Assembly: GCA_016201215.1 (NCBI GenBank) | Contig: JACQDH010000009.1 | Location: 1 to 36,765 of the forward strand | From: Acidobacteriota bacterium | GTDB lineage: Bacteria > Acidobacteriota > Terriglobia > Acidiferrales > UBA7541 | DNA length: 36,765 nucleotides | Reading direction: 5' to 3' | In this document: positions 26,501 through 33,917 of the stretch, one piece after another | Numbering within the stretch: the stretch's first letter is position 1 | Layout: each line of letters opens with the position of its first letter | Notes under the pieces: model-generated | What the model was told of the DNA's origin: nothing | Database searches by the model: none | What the model saw: only the letters and a program-made list of their open reading frames with translations | Translations under genes and position numbers: made by a program

Positions 26501-27244
26501 ATGCGTTACCTCGTTCTCAGCGATATTCACGCCAACTTCACCGCGCTCGAAGCAGCGCTGGCAGCAGCCCACGGGCGCTGGGAGCGCGCGGCGTGCCTCG
26601 GCGACGTCGTAGGCTACGGTCCCGATCCCAATGAAGTGATTGATCGCGTGCGAACCCTGCAGGCCACCATCATCCGGGGTAATCACGATAAAGCGGCCTG
26701 CGGGCTGGCCGACGCCGAGGATTTCAATCCCGTGGCGCGCGCAGCAGCGCAGTGGACACGCGCACAGTTGCGCGCCGAAAATCTGACCTTTCTCCAGGCA
26801 CTCCCGCACGGGCCGATCGAAGCCGATGGCCTGGCGCTGATCCACGGGGCCTTCCACGACGAGGACGAATACGTCTTCGCTCCGGCGCAAGCTCTCGACG
26901 GGCTGCTGGAATCGCCCTCGGCGGTGACCTTTTTCGGCCACACTCACTTTCAGGGAGGCTTTTCCTTTCGGGATGACAAGCTTGAAGTCATCCAGTTGCG
27001 CCCGGACGGTGGAACGAGTTTTGCCGCCCTGCGCGTGGAACCGGCTACCCGCTACCTGCTCAATCCGGGCTCGATCGGCCAGCCCCGCGACGGTGACCCG
27101 CGCGCCGCGTTTGCCATCGCCGACCTGAACCACGCGGTGATTGAATTCTGGCGTGTGCCCTATGACATCGAGGCCGTGCAGCAGCGCATGAAGCGCGCCG
27201 GGCTCCCCGAACCGCTCATCCTTCGCTTGGCCTTCGGCCGTTGA
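26501..27244 (+). CDS. Calcineurin-like metallophosphoesterase (YfcE-type)
   Basis: A 247-residue phosphoesterase with the full dimetal motif set: D8-x-H10 (LSDIHAN), D35 in CLGDVVGYGPDPN, N61-H62 in IRGNHDKA, a mid-domain His in LALIHGAFHDE and the GHTH motif in FFGHTHFQG. The layout fits small stand-alone enzymes related to YfcE/MJ0936 that hydrolyse phosphodiesters in vitro; the physiological substrate is unknown. The C-terminal LNPGSIGQPRDGDPRAAFAI stretch is also typical. It is followed after 42 bp by a membrane-anchored protein on the same strand, probably in one transcript. Confidence 0.92.
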   Translation: MRYLVLSDIHANFTALEAALAAAHGRWERAACLGDVVGYGPDPNEVIDRVRTLQATIIRGNHDKAACGLADAEDFNPVARAAAQWTRAQLRAENLTFLQALPHGPIEADGLALIHGAFHDEDEYVFAPAQALDGLLESPSAVTFFGHTHFQGGFSFRDDKLEVIQLRPDGGTSFAALRVEPATRYLLNPGSIGQPRDGDPRAAFAIADLNHAVIEFWRVPYDIEAVQQRMKRAGLPEPLILRLAFGR

Positions 27245-27286
27245 GCGGACCTGCCGGCGCGCTCGTGACGGGGAAACCGGAATCCC

Positions 27287-27760
27287 ATGGCAGAAGAAAC
27301 CAAGAGCGGCATGCCGACCGCGTTTCTCGCGGGCCTGGTCGTCGTGGCCCTGCTGCTTGCCGGCGTCTTCCTGCTGACGCGGAGCAGGAGCTCCGGCGAC
27401 CCTGTCGCCGAGAAACCCCTGCCCATGGGCGCAACCGAGCAGGCCTACGCCGTCCAGATCCACTTCTCCGATGTAAAGATGAGCCGCGCCGCCAATTTTC
27501 TGAATCAGGAAGTGACGTTTCTCTTCGGCTCGGTCTGGAATGACGGCCCGCGCGCCCTCCATGAGATTGAAGTGACCATCGAGTTCCACGACTTGTTTAA
27601 TCAAGTGGTGCTACGCGACTCCCGGCGCGCACTCGGGGCGCGATCGGCGCCGCTGGCCGCCGGGCAGCGCCGCGAGTTCCAACTCGGTTTTGAACACGTG
27701 CCGCAGGATTGGAACAAGCAGTTCCCCTCCCTCCGCGTCACTGGCCTGCTCTTCGAGTAG
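27287..27760 (+). CDS. Membrane-anchored protein of unknown function
   Basis: A 157-residue protein with one N-terminal membrane helix (about residues 11-30, AFLAGLVVVALLLAGVFLLT). It is followed by an extracytoplasmic beta-sandwich-like domain: AVQIHFSDVKMSRAANFL, QEVTFLFGSVWNDGPRALHEIEV and LAAGQRREFQLGFEHVPQDWNKQFP. The pattern of a conserved core ending in FEHVP-x-DWN-x-Q-x-P is familiar from uncharacterised acidobacterial proteins and looks like an Ig- or FxLYD-type fold. No function can be assigned. It is probably co-transcribed with the phosphoesterase upstream. Confidence 0.75.
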   Translation: MAEETKSGMPTAFLAGLVVVALLLAGVFLLTRSRSSGDPVAEKPLPMGATEQAYAVQIHFSDVKMSRAANFLNQEVTFLFGSVWNDGPRALHEIEVTIEFHDLFNQVVLRDSRRALGARSAPLAAGQRREFQLGFEHVPQDWNKQFPSLRVTGLLFE

Positions 27761-27789
27761 CCCGCGGCATCTGCTCCTTCGGGAAAACT

Positions 27790-27818
27790 ACCACACCAAG
27801 CCATTACCACTTTATAAT
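27790..27818 (+). promoter_or_regulatory. Promoter for an apparently leaderless mRNA
   Basis: A perfect TATAAT (27813-27818) lies only 8 nt before the ATG at 27827. A weak ACCACA -35 is at 27790-27795 with 17-bp spacing. Transcription would begin at or within 2-3 nt of the start codon. No Shine-Dalgarno is present (CACCCC precedes the ATG), consistent with a leaderless transcript. Confidence 0.5.
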
Positions 27819-27826
27819 TTCACCCC

Positions 27827-29305
27827 ATGGGAGACGCTGCGGAACTCGAAGCGGTGCTGGCCGCGCTGATAGGGTTGGGCCGCGTGGAAATCCACGAGAA
27901 CGGCCAGTGGCTGGCGGCGCTTTCCGGCGGGCAATGCGAGGTGCGCCGCCAGGGCGCCGCCACGCTGCTGCACCTCTGGTCGGAGGAACACAACCTGGTG
28001 CGGCGCGTGTTGCGCGTCGCCGAGCGGTCAGCGGAGCGGGTGGTTCTGGAGGTGCAGCGCTTTGGGCAAACCAGGCCCGGCACATTGGAGATTGTCTGCG
28101 CCGGCGTCGAGCGTCCTGCCCAGCGCCTGACCCGGGAGAAGTTTCGCGCGCGGTTCCGCCAAATGCTCGCCGAACAATTTCCCGATGAACAGATCGATTC
28201 ACTGACCACGGCATCGGACCTCGAACATTCCCTGTCCGGTTGCTTCACCCGCGGCCTGCTGCACCGCGGCCAGCGGGCCTGGGCCATCCTTGGCGCATCG
28301 AGCGGTGAACATGCCGCAACTCTCGACGGCAGCCTGACCTATGGGCTGTTGTGGCTTGACCGGGCGCGAGAACACGCCCGCAGAAAGGTTCTCGCGGGCC
28401 TGCGCCTGTTCCTTCCCGAGGGTGCGATTCGCGTCACCTGCCATCGCCTGAGCGCACTGGAGCCCTCCACGCCTATCGAGCTGTACGAAATCAACGAATC
28501 CCGCTGGCGCGCCCGGCCGATCGATCCCCGCGACATCGGCAACCTGGCCACTTGGCTGACGCCTCGGCGCGAGACGGAGTCCACCCTGGCCGAAGCACGC
28601 CCGGCCATCGAGAAGATCCGCGTGCTGGCGCCCGAGGCGATAAGCGCCGGTGTCTCCCCCGGCACGTGCGAGGTGTCCTTGCGCTTTCGCGGACTCGAAT
28701 TTGCCCGCTGGCACAGCGGTACAGTGGTTTTTGGTTTGGGCGAGGAGCGACACGAACTCACACCGAGGAATGGGAAGAACCTCCAGAAGTTGATCCAGCA
28801 ACTCGCAACCTTCCGCCATCCCCTGGCCACCGACACCGCGCACCCGCTCTATCGCCTGCAGGCCGAGCGGTGGCTGGAGACCGTCGTCCAGGCCGACGCC
28901 ACACAGATCGACGCGCGGTTCGACCCAACGCAACTCTACAGCCAGGTGCCCGCCTTTGCCGCGGGCGACCGGGGAGTCATTGATCTGCTGGGCGTGACGC
29001 GCGACGGGCGCCTGGCGGTGCTGGAGCTGAAGGCGGCGGAGGATCTCCATCTGGCGCTGCAGGCGGTGGACTATTGGTTGCGCGTTCGCTGGCACCATCA
29101 GCAGGACGACTTCCGGCGCTACGGCTATTTTGCGGGGATCGAACTCCAGCCCAAGCCTCCTCTGCTCTACCTGGTTGCGCCCGGTTTCCGGTTTCATCCG
29201 GCCACCGACATCGTCCTGCGCTACCTATCTCGGGAGGTGGAAGTCACGCGCGTCGGCTTGAACGAAAACTGGCGGCGCGGCCTGCGCGTGGTTTTCCGGC
29301 AATAG
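27827..29305 (+). CDS. Putative PD-(D/E)XK nuclease-fold protein with long N-terminal region
   Basis: A 492-residue protein without a family name I recognise. The C-terminal third carries a restriction-endonuclease-fold signature: a helix Glu (E347/E351, AERWLETVV), D386 in GVIDLLGV, E400-L-K402 in LAVLELKAA, then Q412-x3-Y416 in LALQAVDYW. The D-x13-E-x-K spacing plus QxxxY motif resembles RecB-like nucleases. The first roughly 330 residues are mixed alpha/beta, with no motif I can name, and look like one or two extra domains. The start is the ATG at 27827 with no ribosome-binding site but a -10 at the right distance for a leaderless mRNA. Its neighbours give no clue. DNA repair or defence is possible but unproven. 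Confidence 0.7.
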   Translation: MGDAAELEAVLAALIGLGRVEIHENGQWLAALSGGQCEVRRQGAATLLHLWSEEHNLVRRVLRVAERSAERVVLEVQRFGQTRPGTLEIVCAGVERPAQRLTREKFRARFRQMLAEQFPDEQIDSLTTASDLEHSLSGCFTRGLLHRGQRAWAILGASSGEHAATLDGSLTYGLLWLDRAREHARRKVLAGLRLFLPEGAIRVTCHRLSALEPSTPIELYEINESRWRARPIDPRDIGNLATWLTPRRETESTLAEARPAIEKIRVLAPEAISAGVSPGTCEVSLRFRGLEFARWHSGTVVFGLGEERHELTPRNGKNLQKLIQQLATFRHPLATDTAHPLYRLQAERWLETVVQADATQIDARFDPTQLYSQVPAFAAGDRGVIDLLGVTRDGRLAVLELKAAEDLHLALQAVDYWLRVRWHHQQDDFRRYGYFAGIELQPKPPLLYLVAPGFRFHPATDIVLRYLSREVEVTRVGLNENWRRGLRVVFRQ

Positions 29306-29335
29306 GCTCTGGCAAAGCCGACCAACCATCAGCAC

Positions 29336-29375
29336 AAAAAAAGAGAAGCAGCCTTGGCAGAGCCAACGCTGCTTC
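29336..29375 (-). terminator. Rho-independent terminator of the comF-HNH unit
   Basis: A perfect 8-bp outer stem GAAGCAGC/GCTGCTTC (29345-29352 with 29368-29375) with an inner 5-bp stem TTGGC/GCCAA (29354-29358 with 29362-29366) and a 3-nt loop. On the minus strand it is followed by TCTTTTTTT (complement of 29336-29344). It lies about 160 bp past the HNH stop codon. Confidence 0.75.
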
Positions 29376-29535
29376 CCGGGGTGTGTCCTAGAAGTGGTTT
29401 TGTTCCCTTGGATGCGCGGGCGACAAAAAGGATGCCTGACAAATGGGCGGCTCCCATCCCTTTTGATCAGGGCGACTGGCGAGCGCTCCGAGGACGTAAC
29501 AGCAGAAAGAGTGGGCGGGAGCCACCGGACTCGGC

Positions 29536-30162
29536 TCAGTAAAACAGGTACTTGCGCCACTTCTCGTCCTTATGGCCGATCAGGCGCATGAGCTGGCGCG
29601 AAGTGTGCAGCGTGAATGGGCGTGGCCGGCGAGTCAGTTCTAGGCCCGCCTCTTCGGGCGTGCGGTCGCCCTTGCGGTTATTGCACTGGTAGCAGCAGGC
29701 CACCAGGTTTTCCCACGATGAGCGGCCTCCGCGCGAGCGTGGTATGACATGGTCCAGCGTGAGTTCGGAGGCCGGAAAGACGTTCCCGCAAAACTGGCAG
29801 GTGTTGTGGTCGCGCAGGAGGATGTTCTTGCGCGACAACGCCCGGGTCTGCTGCGGAATGTGGCGGTAGGCCAACAGCCGGATGACCGAGGGAACCTTGA
29901 GCGTCTTTGTCGCCGAGTGCACTTCCGCGTGGTTCAACTCCTCCGCCTGGGCTACACCCTTCAGCAGCAGCACCATGGCGCGGCGCACCGCGGTGACATT
30001 AATGGGCTCGAACGTGGCGTTCAGCACGAGCACAGGTTCCTGCATGACCGTAGGCCGGCTGGCCCCGGACAGAACAAGAGGCAGACGGCTCTTGTCAGCC
30101 GCCGAAGCCAGCGGCACCGTTCTCGGCCCCGGATACGATCCGTCCTGCCTGTTCATGCTCAT
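29536..30162 (-). CDS. HNH endonuclease family protein
   Basis: A 208-residue protein with an HNH (beta-beta-alpha-metal) nuclease domain. C122 and C125 (CQFCG) and C157 and C160 (CYQCNNRKG) form the zinc site; D137-H138 in [13 protein letters not shown] gives the catalytic His; N152 in WENLV and the NNRKGD end complete the motif. The N-terminal part ([17 protein letters not shown] onward) is typical of a widespread chromosomal HNH family in Acidobacteria, cyanobacteria and Deinococcus whose role is unknown. The ATG at 30162 is chosen because it overlaps the comF stop codon (ATGA), implying coupled translation. Another possible start is 39 codons later at the MQEP methionine. Confidence 0.88.
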   Translation of the reverse strand: MSMNRQDGSYPGPRTVPLASAADKSRLPLVLSGASRPTVMQEPVLVLNATFEPINVTAVRRAMVLLLKGVAQAEELNHAEVHSATKTLKVPSVIRLLAYRHIPQQTRALSRKNILLRDHNTCQFCGNVFPASELTLDHVIPRSRGGRSSWENLVACCYQCNNRKGDRTPEEAGLELTRRPRPFTLHTSRQLMRLIGHKDEKWRKYLFY

Positions 30163-30992
30163 GCCGACAGGTCTCCCGGCCCCTCACGTGCTTGCTGTTC
30201 CCGGCTCCAACTCGGTCCCGCCCAATCGGACATTGCCCGGGCAACGGTCAAACCGACGACGCGGGCCGCGCCAGCTTTCCGTAAGGCTCTTGCGCAGGAA
30301 TCCAGCGTCGCTCCTGTGGTCAATACATCATCTACCAGCAAGACCCGCAGGTTGTCAACCCGCGCCCGTTCCCGAATAGCGTATGCGCCACGCACGCTTT
30401 CCCAGCGCTCGTGACGCGTAAGTTTCAGCTTGGCCGGGCGCGGCTTGATGCGCACCATCAGTTCGGAGCGGCACGGCAGGCCCAGCCGGCGGGCCAGCGG
30501 GCGCGCAATGAGTTCCGCCTGGTTGTATCCCCGTTCGCGCAGGCGGGCAGGGTGCAGTGGCACAGGCACGACCACGTCCGCGGCGAGGGATTCGGGCTCG
30601 CCAGCCACCACCTCGGCCAGCCGCGCCGCAAACCAGTCGCCCAGCGGCGTCACCGCGTCGTGCTTCAGCAGGACCACAGCCCGCACCATCGTGGCGCTGT
30701 AGCCGCCGTAGCTGCGCGCGAGATCAAAACCATACACATCCCTGCGACACAGGCCGCAAAGCGGTTGCTTCGCCAGGGCCGCCAGAGCCGAGACAAACGG
30801 CCGGCCGCACTTCTGGCAACCGGGGCCGGGAAAAGGCCGCAGCGAACTCAGGCACTCGCGGCAGATGGGGAGCCGGCTGGCCGTCTCGAGCGTGGCCTCG
30901 CAGATGCGGCACGGCGCCGGGAAGGCCAGCGAGGCAAGTGCATCGCAGACCTCTCGAAGGATACCCCGGGCAGGTAGGCGAAGCGGTGACAC
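30159..30992 (-). CDS. comF: ComF family phosphoribosyltransferase-like protein
   Basis: A 277-residue ComF-family protein linked to natural DNA uptake and, in some bacteria, to replication-fork restart. The N-terminal zinc region holds four cysteine pairs (C28/C31, C44/C47, C59/C62, C79/C82). The C-terminal phosphoribosyltransferase fold has [23 protein letters not shown] and the PRPP loop [14 protein letters not shown] (215-228). The start is uncertain: a GTG at 30992 is annotated, but the strong GAGGAGG lies 13-20 nt upstream, better placed for a CTG 4 codons earlier. The stop overlaps the HNH gene start, an unusual pairing of a competence-type protein with a nuclease. Confidence 0.88.
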   Translation of the reverse strand: MSPLRLPARGILREVCDALASLAFPAPCRICEATLETASRLPICRECLSSLRPFPGPGCQKCGRPFVSALAALAKQPLCGLCRRDVYGFDLARSYGGYSATMVRAVVLLKHDAVTPLGDWFAARLAEVVAGEPESLAADVVVPVPLHPARLRERGYNQAELIARPLARRLGLPCRSELMVRIKPRPAKLKLTRHERWESVRGAYAIRERARVDNLRVLLVDDVLTTGATLDSCARALRKAGAARVVGLTVARAMSDWAGPSWSREQQAREGPGDLSA

Positions 30993-31112
30993 GAAGAGCA
31001 GGTTACTCCCTCCTCGGAACTATGAAAAGAGGAAGTTATTCAGAGCGCCAATAAGCCTGCCGCAAGGCTCCCGCCGAGATTGGAAACAGAAAGGAAAGAA
31101 TGCCGGGCGAGA

Positions 31113-31466
31113 TCAGAGTTGGCCTTGTTCCTGCTTTTCCTGGCAGGTGATGCAATGGCGGGCCCAGGGTACCGCTTCGAGCCGCTTCTGCTGAACCTCT
31201 TGTTGGCAATGCGTGCACAACCCGAACTCATCCTCTTTGATCCGTTCCAGGGCCCCGTCCACCAACAGCAGGGTGGCGCGGTCGTGGTTGGTCTGGCCGA
31301 ACAGGAATTCTTTCGTATAGGAGTTGGCGGCCTTATCGGCGAGGTCCACGGTCGGATCCTCATCGGCCGTGCGCCCTTCCTCTACGGTGCGCGCGATGAT
31401 CTTCAGCAGCTCCTCGCGCTTGGCCAGCAGCTTCTTCTTGTAGTATTCGAGGCGTTTCTTATCCAT
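31113..31466 (-). CDS. DksA/TraR family zinc-finger protein
   Basis: A 117-residue protein of the DksA/TraR class that binds the secondary channel of RNA polymerase. A coiled coil (about 2-35 and 60-80) precedes a C4 zinc finger, C84-x2-C87 and C105-x2-C108 (FGLCTHC, RHCITC). The coiled-coil tip reads DPTVDLADKAANSY, placing acidic residues near the position of the DxxDxA tip motif of DksA. It is shorter than E. coli DksA. It has its own strong promoter (31514-31542), but the Shine-Dalgarno is weak (TATGGGGCC). Whether it responds to ppGpp cannot be judged. Confidence 0.85.
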   Translation of the reverse strand: MDKKRLEYYKKKLLAKREELLKIIARTVEEGRTADEDPTVDLADKAANSYTKEFLFGQTNHDRATLLLVDGALERIKEDEFGLCTHCQQEVQQKRLEAVPWARHCITCQEKQEQGQL

Positions 31467-31513
31467 CGTTCAGGCCCCATAGTGAGCTGCATTGCGGCTG
31501 CCACAAACGAGTG

Positions 31514-31542
31514 ATTCTAGACTCCGCGCAAGAGACTGTCAA
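31514..31542 (-). promoter_or_regulatory. Near-consensus sigma-70 promoter of the DksA-like gene
   Basis: On the minus strand, a perfect TTGACA (31537-31542) and TAGAAT (31514-31519) are exactly 17 bp apart. This is the best promoter match in the window. The leader to the ATG at 31466 would be about 40 nt. Confidence 0.7.
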
Positions 31543-31663
31543 GGAAACCGGGTGGGCTGTTTTCCGCGCGCGCACGGGGCCCTGCGGCTAACGCAAAACT
31601 CGCCCGCTCCGGCGCCTCGCCTTCGCGCCGAAGGAGCGCAACGGCGGTGGTCGCCAAGCAGGG

Positions 31664-31693
31664 TTGCGGCTTCCCCGGAGCGGCTGCTAGAAT
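31664..31693 (+). promoter_or_regulatory. Candidate promoter of the pyruvate dehydrogenase cluster
   Basis: TTGCGG (31664-31669) and TAGAAT (31688-31693) with an 18-bp spacer, about 110 bp upstream of lpdA. With the DksA-like promoter it makes the 336-bp gap at 31467-31802 a divergent promoter region; no gene or further structure is evident there. Confidence 0.5.
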
Positions 31694-31802
31694 CGAACGT
31701 CTGTTCATTGGGCCGGGGCAGCGATGGTGGGCGGGCGCTTGCCTTTTTGATCCCAAACCCAGTAGTTGTCAAGAGTTGCGCCGCCCAGTGCGGAGGAACC
31801 TC

Positions 31803-33146
31803 TTGTCTAAATATGATCTGGCTATTATCGGCAGCGGGCCGGGGGGCTATGTGACCGCCATCCGCGCCGCCCAGTGGGGTTTGAAGACCGTAGTGATCGA
31901 AAAGGATGGTTTTCTGGGCGGCACCTGCCTGCACGTCGGCTGCATCCCGACCAAGGTCCTGCTGCACCACGCCGAACTCTACGACCACATCAAGAAGGCC
32001 AAGGAATTCGGGATTGAGGTGACCGGCGTCAAGCTCGACTGGCCTGCGGTGCTGGCGCGCAAGGACAAAATCGTCAAGACCGGCTGGGGCCGCTGGGCCG
32101 GGCCCGGCCGCGTGGCCGTGGAAAGAGACGGTAAGACCAGCGAAATCGAGGCCGCCAACGTCCTGCTGGCCACCGGCTCCGAAGCGCGCTCGCTGCCCGG
32201 CGTCGAGCTCGACGGGAAGGCGATCCTCAGCAACCGCACGATCCTGTCGCTGCCGGGGATACCCAAATCGCTCCTCGTGGTGGGCGCCGGCGCCGTGGGG
32301 GTCGAGTTCGCCTCCATCTACAACTCCTTCGGCACGGAGGTCACCCTTCTTGAAATGCTGTCCCGCGTCGTGCCCCTCGAAGACGAAGAGATCTCCGCCG
32401 AGCTGGACAAGGCTTTCCGCAAGAAAGGCATCAAGACCTTCACCGAGGCGAAGGTCGAAGGGGTGAAGAAGGACGCCAAAGGCGCCACGGTCACCTTCCA
32501 GGACAAGGCCGGCAAGGCGCACACGCTTTCGGCGGAGAAGATCCTGATCGCGGTCGGGCGCAAACCGATGACTGAGAATATTAGCCTGGAGAAATCCAAG
32601 GCCAAAGTCGAGCGCGGCTTCGTGCACGTCGGACCATACATGGAGACGGATGAGCCCCGGCTCTATGCCATCGGGGACATTGTCGCCGGGATGCCCCAGC
32701 TCGCGCACGCCGCTTCGATGGAGGGCATCGTCGCGGCCGGCAAGATGGCGGGAAGGCAGGTGCCCCTTCTTGACCGCAACCGCATCCCCAACGCCACCTA
32801 TTGCGACCCGCAGATCGGCTCGATCGGGATGACCGAGCAGCAGGCACGCGACGCGGGACTGAAGATCAAGACCGGGAAATTCCCTTTCGCGGCCAACAGC
32901 AAGGCGTCGATCCTCGGGCAACACGAAGGATTCATCAAGGTGGTTGCGGAAGAAACATACGGCGAGGTGCTCGGTGTGCACATCATCGGCCCGCTGGCGA
33001 CCGAAATCCTTGCCGAGGCGGTGACGGCGCTGCAACTCGAGGCCACGCTCGACGACATGCTGTTCACCGTGCACGCGCATCCCACGGTGTGGGAAGCCAT
33101 GGGCGACGCGTTCGCCTCGGTGCGCGGCCTGGCCATCAACGCCTAG
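31803..33146 (+). CDS. lpdA: Dihydrolipoamide dehydrogenase (E3) with an apparent internal deletion
   Basis: The flavoprotein that reoxidises dihydrolipoamide on E2 and reduces NAD+. The FAD dinucleotide motif is GSGPGG (10-15), the redox disulfide C42-LHVG-C47, the NAD motif GAGAVGVEFA, the second FAD motif AIGDIV, and the dimer-interface catalytic pair H426/E431 in HAHPTVWE. The start is a TTG at 31803 with GGAGGA 5 nt upstream. The 447 residues are shorter than the usual 460-475. At residues 90-100 the sequence runs KIVKTGWGRWAG, where relatives have some 20-25 extra residues (a KG-x-x-x-LFKKNKV-type stretch) between these two parts. The frame is kept. This is either a real deletion or an assembly error. 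Confidence 0.93.
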   Translation: MSKYDLAIIGSGPGGYVTAIRAAQWGLKTVVIEKDGFLGGTCLHVGCIPTKVLLHHAELYDHIKKAKEFGIEVTGVKLDWPAVLARKDKIVKTGWGRWAGPGRVAVERDGKTSEIEAANVLLATGSEARSLPGVELDGKAILSNRTILSLPGIPKSLLVVGAGAVGVEFASIYNSFGTEVTLLEMLSRVVPLEDEEISAELDKAFRKKGIKTFTEAKVEGVKKDAKGATVTFQDKAGKAHTLSAEKILIAVGRKPMTENISLEKSKAKVERGFVHVGPYMETDEPRLYAIGDIVAGMPQLAHAASMEGIVAAGKMAGRQVPLLDRNRIPNATYCDPQIGSIGMTEQQARDAGLKIKTGKFPFAANSKASILGQHEGFIKVVAEETYGEVLGVHIIGPLATEILAEAVTALQLEATLDDMLFTVHAHPTVWEAMGDAFASVRGLAINA

Positions 33147-33148
33147 GA

Positions 33149-33889
33149 ATGACGCGGAACATGAAGCATTGCCTGGTAGCCGAGCTCGGAGTCGTGCCCT
33201 ACCGCGCGGCGTGGGAGCTGCAGCGGCGGCTGGTGGCGGCGCGTAAGGCGGGCGTCCTGCCGGACGTGCTGCTGCTCTGCGAGCACCCGCACGTGATCAC
33301 GCTCGGACGCAACGGCAAGAGCGAGCACTTGCGCGCCTCGGAGCACTTGCTGCGGCAGATGAACGTGGAGTTCATCGCCACCGATCGCGGTGGGGACATC
33401 ACCTATCACGGCCCAGGCCAACTGGTCGGCTACCCGATCCTAAACCTCGGCGAGATTTGCCGCGACGTCGTCTGGTACGTCCGCCAACTCGAAGAGACCA
33501 TGATCCGCGCGGCAGCGGACTTCGGTGTGTGCGCTACGCGTCTGGACAGAAAGACCGGCGTGTGGGTGGACGTCCCCGGTGGGGGCGAGGAGAAGCTCGC
33601 GGCCATCGGCGTGCACATCAGCCGCTGGGTGACTTCGCATGGCTTGGCGTTCAACGTGGCCACCGATCTGCGCTACTTCGATCTGATCGTGCCGTGCGGC
33701 ATCCCGGAGAAGCGGCCCACCTCACTCGAGCGCCTGCTGAGCCGCCCGGTGAGCGTCGCAGAGGTCGCACCGCGGATGGTCGAAAGATTCGGGGAAGTTT
33801 TCGGGCTGCACATGCGGCCGGTCATGTGCGAGGCGCTCGAAGAGCTGCTTCGCGCGCACGAAGAACAGCCGACTACCGCGACGCTATAG
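33149..33889 (+). CDS. lipB: Lipoyl(octanoyl) transferase
   Basis: A 246-residue LipB that moves octanoate from acyl carrier protein to the lipoyl domains of E2 proteins, the first step of lipoate assembly. The RGGDITYHGPGQLVGYP motif (80-96), K149 in EKLAAIGVHISRWVTSHG and the acyl-thioester Cys C183 in LIVPCGIPEKRPTSLE are all present. The gene starts 2 bp after the lpdA stop codon. The ATG at 33149 is annotated; the ATG 12 bp later (MKHCLVAE) is also possible since neither has a good ribosome-binding site. Its place between E3 and E1 alpha fits its role in activating the E2 of the same cluster. Confidence 0.95.
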   Translation: MTRNMKHCLVAELGVVPYRAAWELQRRLVAARKAGVLPDVLLLCEHPHVITLGRNGKSEHLRASEHLLRQMNVEFIATDRGGDITYHGPGQLVGYPILNLGEICRDVVWYVRQLEETMIRAAADFGVCATRLDRKTGVWVDVPGGGEEKLAAIGVHISRWVTSHGLAFNVATDLRYFDLIVPCGIPEKRPTSLERLLSRPVSVAEVAPRMVERFGEVFGLHMRPVMCEALEELLRAHEEQPTTATL

Positions 33890-33917
33890 GGACCGCTCAG
33901 GAGATACGGAGCCACGG

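Noticed and set aside
31539-33080. A 513-codon open frame on the minus strand
   Set aside because: It lies entirely opposite lpdA, has His/Arg/Gly-rich composition typical of antisense frames in GC-rich DNA, and shows no domain.
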